Positions 5,813 to 12,149 of a stretch of DNA of 12,149 nt are shown here, piece by piece. The stretch is from Euryarchaeota archaeon UBA82 (GTDB taxonomy: Archaea > Thermoplasmatota > Poseidoniia > Poseidoniales > Poseidoniaceae): positions 1-12,149 of the forward strand of contig DAKQ01000051.1 in the NCBI GenBank assembly GCA_002496635.1, written 5' to 3'. Under the pieces are notes generated by a model. It had not been told where the DNA came from. It did no database searches and saw only the letters and a list, made by a program, of their open reading frames with translations. The position numbers were made by a program, and so were the translations under genes. Within the stretch, counting starts at the first letter, position 1; the number at the start of each line of letters is the position of its first letter.

Positions 5813-6004
5813 ATGCCAGAACGACGAGTTTGCACATTCTCCGGAGAAGAAATTGAACCAGGTACAGGAACTATGTTCGTCCGTAAGGACGGAAGTATCC
5901 TCTGGTTCAAGAACAGCAAGGCCCGCAAGAACATGGTCAAGTTGGGAAGAAATTCACGTAAGGTGAAGTGGACCCGACACTTTGTTCGTGGCGGAATTCG
6001 CTGA
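5813..6004 (+). CDS. rpl24e: Large ribosomal subunit protein eL24, zinc-ribbon cysteines lost
   Basis: A 63-residue 50S protein. EIEPGTGTMFVRKDGSILWF (13-32) and LGRNSRKVKWTRHFVR (44-59) are the family signature. Archaeal homologues often bind zinc through Cys-x2-Cys and Cys-x3-Cys. Here only the first cysteine (Cys7 in CTFS) remains; the others are Ser10, Lys33 and Ala37. The protein therefore should not hold zinc. The same loss is known in eukaryotic RPL24, and cysteine-free versions of zinc-ribbon ribosomal proteins are known generally. The start at 5813 gives MPERRVCTFSG, as expected for the family. It follows eS28 by five bases and precedes Ndk by 54. Confidence 0.93.
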   Translation: MPERRVCTFSGEEIEPGTGTMFVRKDGSILWFKNSKARKNMVKLGRNSRKVKWTRHFVRGGIR

Positions 6005-6058
6005 TCTCATTCGGTGAACTGATAAAGGGGTCCTTGGTGGCTCAGGCTGGTGAAGAAC

Positions 6059-6505
6059 ATGGAAACAACCTACATTATGGTAAAACCTGATGGTGTACAA
6101 CGAGGATTAGTCGGCGAAATTATTGGCCGTTTTGAACGAAAGGGTCTGAAATTAGTCGGTCTCAAGTCGATGGTACCAACCGAAGAAATTGCTCGTACTC
6201 ACTACGATGTCCACAAGGAACGTCCGTTTTTCCCTGGATTAATCAAATTCGTAACATCTGGACCTGTTGTCTGCATGGCATGGGAAGGACGTGATGCAAT
6301 CTCAGTCGCTCGTAAACTCATTGGTTCAACCAATGGTCGAGAAGCTGAGCCTGGAACAATCCGTGGAGACTTCGGAATGGACATGGGCTACAATATGATT
6401 CACGGATCAGATGCTCCTGAAACCGCAGAATTCGAACTTGGACTTTGGTTCCCTGAAGGACTCATGGATTGGAATAACACCATGGGCACCTGGGTTTACG
6501 AGTAA
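6059..6505 (+). CDS. ndk: Nucleoside diphosphate kinase
   Basis: Moves the gamma-phosphate from ATP to other (d)NDPs through a phosphohistidine. The 148 residues begin [21 protein letters not shown], and then follow the [10 protein letters not shown] segment (52-61), GATP-site residues in IRGDFG (101-106) and the active-site [10 protein letters not shown] (112-121), with catalytic His115. Length is normal for the family. Start ATG 6059 has GGTGA at 6049-6053; the in-frame GTG at 6050 lies within that site and is not favoured. Placement between eL24 and aIF5B is the usual archaeal order and ties nucleotide balance to translation genes. Confidence 0.96.
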   Translation: METTYIMVKPDGVQRGLVGEIIGRFERKGLKLVGLKSMVPTEEIARTHYDVHKERPFFPGLIKFVTSGPVVCMAWEGRDAISVARKLIGSTNGREAEPGTIRGDFGMDMGYNMIHGSDAPETAEFELGLWFPEGLMDWNNTMGTWVYE

Positions 6506-6537
6506 GGTTCATCCATCCTCCCCAAGGAGGTCGTGTT

Positions 6538-8358
6538 ATGGACGAGACAGAAGACATCGCTGAAGAGCCAGTGGCTCGCGGCGAAAATCGTCAACCGATT
6601 GTTTCTGTTCTCGGTCACGTTGACCATGGAAAAACAAGTGTTCTCGATTTGGTTCGTTCACTCGGTAGTGATCGTCAAGCAAGCGTCATGGATCGTGAAG
6701 CTGGCGGAATCACACAACACATCGGTGCAACAGAAGTGCCTGCAAAAATTCTCAACGAAACATGTGCTGAATTGATGCAAGGGCGTCCCTTCAAATCACC
6801 CGGATTGCTCTTTATCGACACGCCTGGCCACCACTCATTCGCTTCTCTTCGAAATCGTGGTGGAGCTCTAGCAGACATTGCCATTCTTGTTGTCGATATC
6901 ATGGAAGGTTTGCAACCACAAACGATTGAATCGATCAATATTCTCAAACAAACAAAGACTCCATTCGTTATCGCTGGAAATAAAATTGACAGAATTCATG
7001 GATGGAGATGTCAGAAAGACCGTTCCTTCCTTGCATCGTTGCAAGACCAACGTCAAGATGTTGTGGATTTGTTCCAACAACGATACTGGAAACTTGTTGG
7101 TCAAGTTTCAGAGCATGGAATCAACCTAGAACGATACGACCAAATCAAGGATTTCAGACAATCGTTCCCACTTGTTCCAATGTCTGCTAAAGAAGGTGAA
7201 GGATTGCAAGATCTTCTCACCGTCACCGTTGGATTGGCAGAACGTTTCCTTGAGGATCGCCTTACAGACACGCTCGGACCTGCTGAAGGAACCATCCTTG
7301 AAATGAAGGATGAAATTGGAATGGGAAAAACCATCGATGTTATTCTTCACCGTGGTTCCCTCAACGTAACCGATACGATTACTGTCGTCAGTGCAGATGG
7401 TCCGTTTGATGTTCGTATCAAGGGACTGAAGCGTGCTCGTGGAATGTCAGAGATGCGTGATGCAGGAGACCGATGGGAATCAGTCGATACCATTCATGCC
7501 GCTGCAGGTGTCAAAATTATTGCACAAGGACTTGAGAAAGCTCTCGCAGGAACAACGATTCGACTCTCAAGCGAAGAAGCCTGGGAAGAAGCTCGCAAGG
7601 AAACCCAAGTCTCTGTTGAACTCGATGAAGAAGGAATTGTCATCAAAGCAGACACCATTGGTGGACTTGAAGCACTTGCATTTGAACTCAAGAAGATCGA
7701 AGTTCCTATTCGAAGAGCAACGGTTGGTCCAGTCAACAAAAGAGATCTCATGACTGCTGAGGCTGCAAGCAGTCCCTTGAATCAGATTATTCTCGGGTTT
7801 TCAATCGAACCAAATAATGAAGTTCGTTCCCTCGTCAATCAAGGCGATGAGAGCGTCACATGGATTGGCGGTGATATCATTTACCACATTATTGACCAAT
7901 TTGAAGAATGGAAGGAGGAACGCAAGACTGCAATTGATGCTGCAACTCGAGAGAACCTCATCTACCCTGGTAAACTTCTCTATCTTGAAAATCATACATT
8001 CCGTAACAAAGGACCTGCGATTGTTGGTATGAGAGTTCTTGGTGGTCGTGTTCATCTTGGTCAACGATTGATGAAGGTTGATGGGACTGCAGTTGGTCAA
8101 ATTCGAAGCCTTCGTTCTCGTGCAAGTGACGAACTCAAAGAGGCAAAACAAGGCGATGAAGTCGCTGTTGCGATCATGGGTCCAACGGTTGGAAGGCATA
8201 TCGAAGAGTTGGAACAATTCTACGTCGATATTCCTGAATCCCACGTTCCAAGACTCGCAAAGGTTGAGTTGACTGAACTTGAAAAGGAGATTCTTGAGGA
8301 GATTATCAAACTCCATCGTAAGGATGACCATTTCTGGGGTCGACGGCACATTGCGTGA
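6538..8358 (+). CDS. infB: Translation initiation factor aIF5B
   Basis: The GTPase that promotes joining of ribosomal subunits during initiation. The 606 residues match the length of archaeal aIF5B. After a short acidic start come G1 GHVDHGKT (26-33), switch I around GITQHIGA (57-64), G3 DTPGH (94-98), G4 NKID (148-151) and G5 SAKEG (216-220). Domain II follows at about 235-345 (GTILEMKDEIGMGKTIDVIL). Domain III is at about 360-450 (IVIKADTIGGLEALAFEL) and the C-terminal domain IV at about 470-585. The bacterial N-terminal extension is absent. No intein sits in the P-loop, a place where some archaeal aIF5Bs carry one. AAGGAGGT (6524-6531) lies six bases before ATG. It is the last gene of the ribosomal operon; no clear terminator is seen in the following 79 bases. 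Confidence 0.97.
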   Translation: MDETEDIAEEPVARGENRQPIVSVLGHVDHGKTSVLDLVRSLGSDRQASVMDREAGGITQHIGATEVPAKILNETCAELMQGRPFKSPGLLFIDTPGHHSFASLRNRGGALADIAILVVDIMEGLQPQTIESINILKQTKTPFVIAGNKIDRIHGWRCQKDRSFLASLQDQRQDVVDLFQQRYWKLVGQVSEHGINLERYDQIKDFRQSFPLVPMSAKEGEGLQDLLTVTVGLAERFLEDRLTDTLGPAEGTILEMKDEIGMGKTIDVILHRGSLNVTDTITVVSADGPFDVRIKGLKRARGMSEMRDAGDRWESVDTIHAAAGVKIIAQGLEKALAGTTIRLSSEEAWEEARKETQVSVELDEEGIVIKADTIGGLEALAFELKKIEVPIRRATVGPVNKRDLMTAEAASSPLNQIILGFSIEPNNEVRSLVNQGDESVTWIGGDIIYHIIDQFEEWKEERKTAIDAATRENLIYPGKLLYLENHTFRNKGPAIVGMRVLGGRVHLGQRLMKVDGTAVGQIRSLRSRASDELKEAKQGDEVAVAIMGPTVGRHIEELEQFYVDIPESHVPRLAKVELTELEKEILEEIIKLHRKDDHFWGRRHIA

Positions 8359-8437
8359 TGTTTGTTCGACGTAAGAACGGCATACATTCAAGTATCATGT
8401 CAAGCGGACGTAAGGCTGAGAACACATAGGGTGATTC

Positions 8438-9442
8438 ATGATGGATGCTGGATTTTCACAACAAAACAGCGGCGGCGACGCCCGAACACAAGATCTCATT
8501 CGAACCGTTGCAGATATCTCGAGCGGTTTGATGAACGAAGTAAGCAAGGTCATCATCGGAAAGAACGAGAACCTACGTCGAGTAACCGTTGGAATTCTAT
8601 CCAATGGTAACATGCTTCTCGAAGATTTTCCTGGACTTGCGAAGACGCTTCTAGCAAACACCTTCGCACGTGCACTTGGATGTAAGTTCAAGCGTGTTCA
8701 ATTCACACCTGACTTGCTCCCTTCAGACATCATGGGTACATACATGTACGACCAAAAGTCTGGTGAATTCAAGTTGCGTGCAGGTCCATTGTTCTCAAAC
8801 ATCCTACTCGCTGACGAGATCAACCGTGCTCCTCCAAAGACGCAAGCGGCTTTGCTTGAAGCAATGGAAGAAAAGCAAGTAACCATTGAAGGTATTACCC
8901 ACAAACTTCCTGCTCCGTTCGTTGTTCTTGCAACGCAGAACCCAATTGAACAAGAAGGAACATACCCGCTTCCTGAAGCGCAAATGGACCGTTTCCTCAT
9001 GAAGATGAGTATGGGTTATCCAGACCGTGCTGAAGAGAAAGCAATTCTTGCTCGACGTAAGTTGCGTGGAAAGGATGGGCACGATGTTGAACAAATCACT
9101 TCTCCAAAGAAGGTCGTTGCTATGCAAAAGGCACTGGAAACAGTCCATGTTGATCCAGCAATTCTTGCTTACATCGTTGAAATTGTCCAGCGTACTCGTG
9201 AAGACCATCGTGTCGTTAACGGTGCTTCGCCTCGTGCATCTCAATCATTGTTTAAGACAGGGCGTGCTGCTGCTGCTATCGCAGGCCGCAACTACGTTAT
9301 TCCTGATGATATCAAGGGAATCGCCCTTCAAATCATCAGCCACCGTATTGTCATGAAGCCTGAAGCAAAGATTCGTGGAATCACTGGAATGCACATCGTT
9401 CGAAAGATTCTCTCGGAAGTTCCAGTTCCTGTAATTTCTTGA
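8438..9442 (+). CDS. MoxR-type AAA+ ATPase
   Basis: An AAA+ ATPase of the MoxR group (334 residues), members of which act as chaperone-like factors that help assemble or activate other proteins. Walker A is EDFPGLAKT (62-70, Lys69), Walker B LLADEINR (123-130), sensor 1 TQNP (166-169), a conserved MDRF (183-186) and sensor 2 GASPRA (262-267). The helix-2 insert DLLPSDIMGTYMY (92-104) is typical. No DUF58, VWA or transglutaminase gene follows, unlike many MoxR operons, so its partner is unknown; the next gene is ParA-like. Two adjacent ATGs exist: GGTGAT (8430-8435) is two bases from the first and five from the second (8441), so 8441 is at least as likely as the start. Confidence 0.93.
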   Translation: MMDAGFSQQNSGGDARTQDLIRTVADISSGLMNEVSKVIIGKNENLRRVTVGILSNGNMLLEDFPGLAKTLLANTFARALGCKFKRVQFTPDLLPSDIMGTYMYDQKSGEFKLRAGPLFSNILLADEINRAPPKTQAALLEAMEEKQVTIEGITHKLPAPFVVLATQNPIEQEGTYPLPEAQMDRFLMKMSMGYPDRAEEKAILARRKLRGKDGHDVEQITSPKKVVAMQKALETVHVDPAILAYIVEIVQRTREDHRVVNGASPRASQSLFKTGRAAAAIAGRNYVIPDDIKGIALQIISHRIVMKPEAKIRGITGMHIVRKILSEVPVPVIS

Positions 9443-9454
9443 ACCCAAGCGCTC

Positions 9455-9474
9455 TTTGAAGGCTGAAGTTCAAA
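9455..9474. repeat. Inverted repeat TTTGAA-N8-TTCAAA between moxR and parA
   Basis: Six-base arms with an eight-base centre, in the 70-base gap before parA. It could be an operator or nothing; arms this short are common by chance. No TATA element is apparent in this gap. Confidence 0.35.
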
Positions 9475-9512
9475 ATGGGTGACCTATCTGGTCGCATTGA
9501 GGGGGAGCACGT

Positions 9513-10469
9513 ATGACAATGAATCCGTACAAAATGGTCATCGCTGTTGCCAATCAAAAGGGTGGTTGCGCAAAGACCACAACTGCAGTTAATCTCGCTG
9601 CTGCACTTGCTAAAGGAAATCGAAAACAAGGTGTTCCTCCTGCAAAAGTATTGCTTGTAGATCTTGATCCTCAAGGAAACTGTGCTACATCATTCGGCAT
9701 CGAGAAGAAGAATATTCGACGTACTGCATACGATGTTCTTGCCAATGATTCAGGCGAAGAACTTCCATTGATGGAGGAATACCTGCTTACCCCAAGAGAA
9801 CTTACTGATGCTATGCAGAAGGCGTTTATTCTACGTAAAGGAAAAAAGGCTCCTCAGAATTTGACCATCGACAATCTCTGGTTGCTTCCAAGTGACATCC
9901 ATCTCTCAGGGGCAGAAATTGAATTGTCTCATAAAATTGGACGTGAAACGCGACTTCGAGAGGGGCTTGAACCCATCATCGATGAATTTGATTACATCGT
10001 TATCGACACTCCTCCATCACTTGGTTTACTCTCGATCAATGCAATGTGTGCTGCCAATTGGGTCATGGTTCCGGTTCAAGCAGAATACTATGCTCTTGAA
10101 GGATTTAGTATGTTGATGAACTCGATTAAGATGATTCAAAAGCGTATTAATCGTAATTTGAAAATCTTCGGTGTTGCGATGACAATGGTCGATGCTCGCT
10201 CAAAACTTAGTCGCCACGTCTGCACTGAAGTAAGCCGTAAAATTCCAAATAAAGTCTTCAATACAACGATTCGTCGCTTAGTTAAGGTCGCTGAAGCACC
10301 TTGGAGTGGTGCTCCAACTGTGTTGTTAAACGAACCAAGAGCGAGTGGAGCTGGTGCAGGATCACTTGAATATTGGACACTTGCTAAAGAATTCCATAAC
10401 CGAGTTCAATCAATGCGTCGTGAATTCGGTGTCAAAGAGCATCCTAAATTATTGACTGGTCGGCGTTAA
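9513..10469 (+). CDS. ParA/Soj-type (SegA-like) partition ATPase
   Basis: A deviant-Walker ATPase of the ParA/MinD superfamily (318 residues). The deviant Walker A KGGCAKTTT (16-24) carries the signature Lys16 and the P-loop Lys21; LLVDLDPQGN (47-56) is Walker A' and YIVIDTPPS (161-169) Walker B. The QAEYYALEGFSML stretch (189-201) matches the Soj/ParA group rather than MinD, and there is no C-terminal amphipathic membrane helix. ParA proteins dimerize on ATP and bind DNA without sequence specificity to move chromosomes or other cargo. There is no N-terminal helix-turn-helix, so self-repression would need a partner. ATTGAGGGGGA (9496-9506) serves as ribosome binding site; ATG 9519 is an alternative start. 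A small RHH-like gene follows 100 bases on, as a ParB-type partner would. Confidence 0.9.
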   Translation: MTMNPYKMVIAVANQKGGCAKTTTAVNLAAALAKGNRKQGVPPAKVLLVDLDPQGNCATSFGIEKKNIRRTAYDVLANDSGEELPLMEEYLLTPRELTDAMQKAFILRKGKKAPQNLTIDNLWLLPSDIHLSGAEIELSHKIGRETRLREGLEPIIDEFDYIVIDTPPSLGLLSINAMCAANWVMVPVQAEYYALEGFSMLMNSIKMIQKRINRNLKIFGVAMTMVDARSKLSRHVCTEVSRKIPNKVFNTTIRRLVKVAEAPWSGAPTVLLNEPRASGAGAGSLEYWTLAKEFHNRVQSMRREFGVKEHPKLLTGRR

Positions 10470-10472
10470 AGG

Positions 10473-10486
10473 GTTGAGAAATCAAC
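10473..10486 (+). other. Hairpin GTTGA-GAAA-TCAAC after parA
   Basis: A five-base-pair stem closed by a GNRA-type tetraloop, three bases after the parA stop codon and followed by a T-rich stretch. GCGTT (10464-10468) and AACGC (10484-10488) offer an alternative, longer stem. It may reduce read-through from parA into the next gene, stabilise the parA mRNA end or be without role. Confidence 0.4.
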
Positions 10487-10518
10487 GCTTTCGACTTCCT
10501 TTCGCGCGGTCAGGTTAA

Positions 10519-10550
10519 GTACGAATGCGTACGCATCCGATTTGGGATGC
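10519..10550. repeat. Cluster of three overlapping palindromes before the RHH-like gene
   Basis: Within 32 bases there are GTACG-AATG-CGTAC (10519-10532), the perfect 12-base palindrome ATGCGTACGCAT (10525-10536) and GCATCC-GATTTG-GGATGC (10533-10550). They share bases, so only some can form at once. RHH proteins bind short palindromes as dimers of dimers, and partition genes are often next to their centromere sites. This is thus a candidate operator or centromere-like site; the role is inferred. Confidence 0.55.
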
Positions 10551-10569
10551 ACATATGACTGGAGAAGGA

Positions 10570-10797
10570 ATGACCTCTGTAAGTGTAAGTTATGAAGTTC
10601 GTAGACAATTGAATACAATGCGGACGGTGAATGGACACAAGAGTGTAAATATGCTCCTTGAAGACATTATTCGGGCCCATAAAATAGCTCGAATGCGCGG
10701 TGAACTCGATGTGCTACAAGAGCATCTCAAGCGAGTTGCTGACGTGAACGTTGAGCATTTAGTCGATCGGTTGAACATGGCTCCATTCAAGGTTTGA
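10570..10797 (+). CDS. Small ribbon-helix-helix-like DNA-binding protein, likely partner of ParA
   Basis: With this start the protein has 75 residues and opens MTSVSVSYEVRRQLNTMR, a pattern of a short strand followed by a helix, then a turn (NGHKS, 21-25) and a second helix (VNMLLEDIIRAHKIA, 26-40). This is the layout of RHH (Arc/MetJ/CopG) DNA-binding proteins, where the strand reads the major groove. A charged second helical half (41-75) could serve for oligomer or ParA contact. GGAG (10561-10564) lies five bases before this ATG. Longer in-frame starts exist at 10555 and 10525 (up to 90 residues), but the latter would place the palindromes inside the gene. The position after a ParA gene recalls SegB after SegA in Sulfolobus. 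The RHH call is by pattern only. Confidence 0.7.
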   Translation: MTSVSVSYEVRRQLNTMRTVNGHKSVNMLLEDIIRAHKIARMRGELDVLQEHLKRVADVNVEHLVDRLNMAPFKV

Positions 10798-10808
10798 GGT
10801 GATTGTAA

Positions 10809-11063
10809 ATGATGGCATGGCGTCCACCTGGTTACCTCCTAACAACCCAACAGCTTGTTCGTGCTCTGTTTGATGATTCAACGGATGAATCAAAATTATT
10901 GACTGCTGCTGCTGCAGGTAAAGTCGAACTTTTCGCTCTTAACAAATCATGGAATGCTGTTCTATGGTTGATTGTGAACACACTCAAAGAAGATGGAAAG
11001 CCAATCTACTCTGGGGATAATCTCGGAACTTTGCGTTCCTGTTTACCTATTGAGTGGCGTTGA
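10809..11063 (+). CDS. 84-residue protein of unknown function, downstream of ParA/RHH
   Basis: I do not recognise this protein. It begins MMAWRPPGYLLTTQQLV and has three helical-looking stretches: about 12-22, 28-38 with a run of four alanines, and 46-60 around a W-x5-W (WNAVLWLIV). It ends in a polar segment and PIEWR. Cysteine occurs once, and there is no signal peptide or obvious membrane span. GAGGTGAT (10796-10803), overlapping the stop of the RHH-like gene, lies five bases before ATG, so it is probably translated from the same mRNA and may belong to the same function. Its TGA (11061-11063) touches the stop of the minus-strand surface protein gene with no base between. The strong ribosome binding site makes the gene itself credible. 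Confidence 0.75.
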   Translation: MMAWRPPGYLLTTQQLVRALFDDSTDESKLLTAAAAGKVELFALNKSWNAVLWLIVNTLKEDGKPIYSGDNLGTLRSCLPIEWR

Positions 11064-12149
11064 TCACTGATCGCCCATCTTAGCAAGGTATTCGTGACCA
11101 TACCACTTCCATTGTTCCATTGTCCATCCTTCAGGTAGACCTCCTGCAGGCAATGGTGGAGCTTCCTTTGGCTCTTCTACGACTGGTTCTGGTTCTGCCT
11201 GTGGCTCAGGTGTTGATTCGCCCAGTGTAGCAATCGATTCAATGGACGCTTCATCACTAAACAATTCTTCAGCAGATACTTCTCTGGAGGATTCAATGAC
11301 TTCCTCTTCCTTCTCTTGTTCTTCAAGTTCCAATGGTTTGACATCTTCTTCCCAGAGTGAATCTGATTCAACCCCTCCAAAGGCAGAAGACCCTGCTGTT
11401 CCTTCCAATGCCTCATCCATTGCGGCTGAAGTTGGTAGTCCTGCTTCACCGTAAGTTTTCGAGATTTGGGTAGATTTCCGGCGTGAAGAGATTATTCCAA
11501 TGATAACAATGACCAATGTCAGAATTCCAAACAGACCTCCTCCGTAGACGAGTGCGTCGTTCATTGCATCCGACTTGTACCATTCTTTACTAGTAGATGT
11601 TGAATCCGATGTTGTATTCCAACTTGAGAATGTTTCAGGGGTTTGATTTGCTGCTTGAGCATCTGCAACGTATTGTACATAGGCTGGAGTTCTCCATCCG
11701 ACGCAGACATCTCTCATATCTGAAAAGTCGAGATTACAGTGATCTTGGATGGTTTGAATTCGTGCGTCGTTATCATTGTAATCTGAATTCGAACCAGTTC
11801 CATCTCTATCGATATCGAGATATTCGTTTGGATCTAGATCCATATCTTTCGATTCTGAACCATCAGCCCATCCATCGCCATCTTTGTCCTCACATCCAAA
11901 GGATTCAAGTTCAGTATTCTGGAGAGGATCTTCTGGATCTGGCAACCATGCTTTGGTTGAAGTTCCAGGTTTCGTTGGGCACTTGTCAGGCATAACACCT
12001 GTTGCGTTGTCTCCATATCCATCGCCATCGCCATCAGCCCATTGTGAAATCATATCTGGAAGGGCATCTGCACCTTGTTCAGCAGTCCAATTCTCATCTG
12101 GATCGGAATAGCCATCAAGATCTCCATCTGGACATCCATAACGGTCCTT
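11064..12149 (-). CDS. Membrane-anchored surface protein with thrombospondin type 3-like repeats, 3' part
   Basis: The frame is open through the right edge, so 361 C-terminal residues are visible and the start lies outside. Residues 1-125 hold Asp-rich, likely calcium-binding repeats: CPDGDLDGYSD (6-16), WADGDGDGYGDN (37-48), CEDKDGDGWADG (86-97) and DIDRDGTGSN (112-121), with Cys and Pro spacers. NAT, NQT and NTT could carry N-glycans. A single hydrophobic helix (about 200-221, encoded near 11487-11552) is followed by RRK, which suggests repeats outside and tail inside. The inner tail is acidic (Glu/Ser/Pro-rich) and ends in LPEGWTMEQWKWYGHEYL, a Trp-rich module of about 25 residues. I associate this layout with marine Group II surface proteins; ligand or adhesion roles are guesses. 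Confidence 0.85.
   Translation of the reverse strand, partial: KDRYGCPDGDLDGYSDPDENWTAEQGADALPDMISQWADGDGDGYGDNATGVMPDKCPTKPGTSTKAWLPDPEDPLQNTELESFGCEDKDGDGWADGSESKDMDLDPNEYLDIDRDGTGSNSDYNDNDARIQTIQDHCNLDFSDMRDVCVGWRTPAYVQYVADAQAANQTPETFSSWNTTSDSTSTSKEWYKSDAMNDALVYGGGLFGILTLVIVIIGIISSRRKSTQISKTYGEAGLPTSAAMDEALEGTAGSSAFGGVESDSLWEEDVKPLELEEQEKEEEVIESSREVSAEELFSDEASIESIATLGESTPEPQAEPEPVVEEPKEAPPLPAGGLPEGWTMEQWKWYGHEYLAKMGDQ

Noticed and set aside
6538..8358. Search for an intein in aIF5B
   Set aside because: All G motifs are contiguous and the length is normal, so no insertion is present.
8368..8414. Direct repeat GACGTAAG (8368-8375 and 8407-8414) upstream of moxR
   Set aside because: Only eight bases, no symmetry and no link to a promoter element; chance is sufficient.
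8942..8949. CCAATTGA inside the MoxR gene
   Set aside because: It encodes part of the conserved NPIEQEG motif, so it is explained by coding constraint and is not counted with the intergenic elements.
11790..12149. Recurring short motifs (CCATC, ATCGCC) that look like tandem DNA repeats
   Set aside because: They come from codons of the Asp/Gly-rich protein repeats; spacing is irregular and there is no CRISPR or satellite pattern.

Overview
The window looks like chromosomal DNA of a planktonic, mesophilic archaeon. The most likely source is a marine Thermoplasmatota (Marine Group II/III, 'Ca. Poseidoniales' or relatives). Archaeal identity rests on deoxyhypusine synthase, the run L7Ae - eS28 - eL24 - Ndk - aIF5B, an archaeal-type Prs, Shine-Dalgarno sites of the GGTGA type and a TATA box before the ribosomal operon. 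The marine lineage is an inference from the partial surface protein at the right end. It has thrombospondin-type-3 Asp repeats, one membrane helix and a Trp-rich C-terminal tail, an architecture I associate with Poseidoniales.

Left part (1-2971): the 3' part of deoxyhypusine synthase runs rightward. It meets, with an 11-base overlap, a leftward two-gene unit made of a class III PLP aminotransferase followed with no gap by a short protein that resembles a degenerate extended SDR. A 402-base AT-rich spacer (2972-3373) separates this unit from rightward genes. It carries four copies of CCAATTGA, one perfect palindrome and a 15-base inverted pair.

Middle (3374-8358): a tandem PRC-barrel protein, tRNA-Ile(GAU) with encoded CCA, and ribose-phosphate pyrophosphokinase with an unusual insertion. 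A promoter then leads into the translation operon: L7Ae, eS28, eL24 (without its zinc-binding cysteines), nucleoside diphosphate kinase and aIF5B. Several starts were moved downstream of the longest frame, because good ribosome binding sites and family N-termini agree on the shorter form.

Right part (8438-12149): an orphan MoxR-type AAA+ ATPase, a ParA/Soj-type ATPase, a small ribbon-helix-helix-like protein and an 84-residue protein of unknown function, all rightward. The ParA plus small RHH-like pair, with a dense cluster of palindromes between the two genes, recalls the archaeal SegAB chromosome segregation module. It is the best candidate here for a little-described system. The partial membrane-anchored surface protein faces this unit from the minus strand and ends exactly where the 84-residue gene ends.

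The genes do not form one pathway. The common themes are translation (aIF5A modification, ribosomal proteins, aIF5B, tRNA-Ile), nucleotide supply (Prs, Ndk) and a probable chromosome partition unit.
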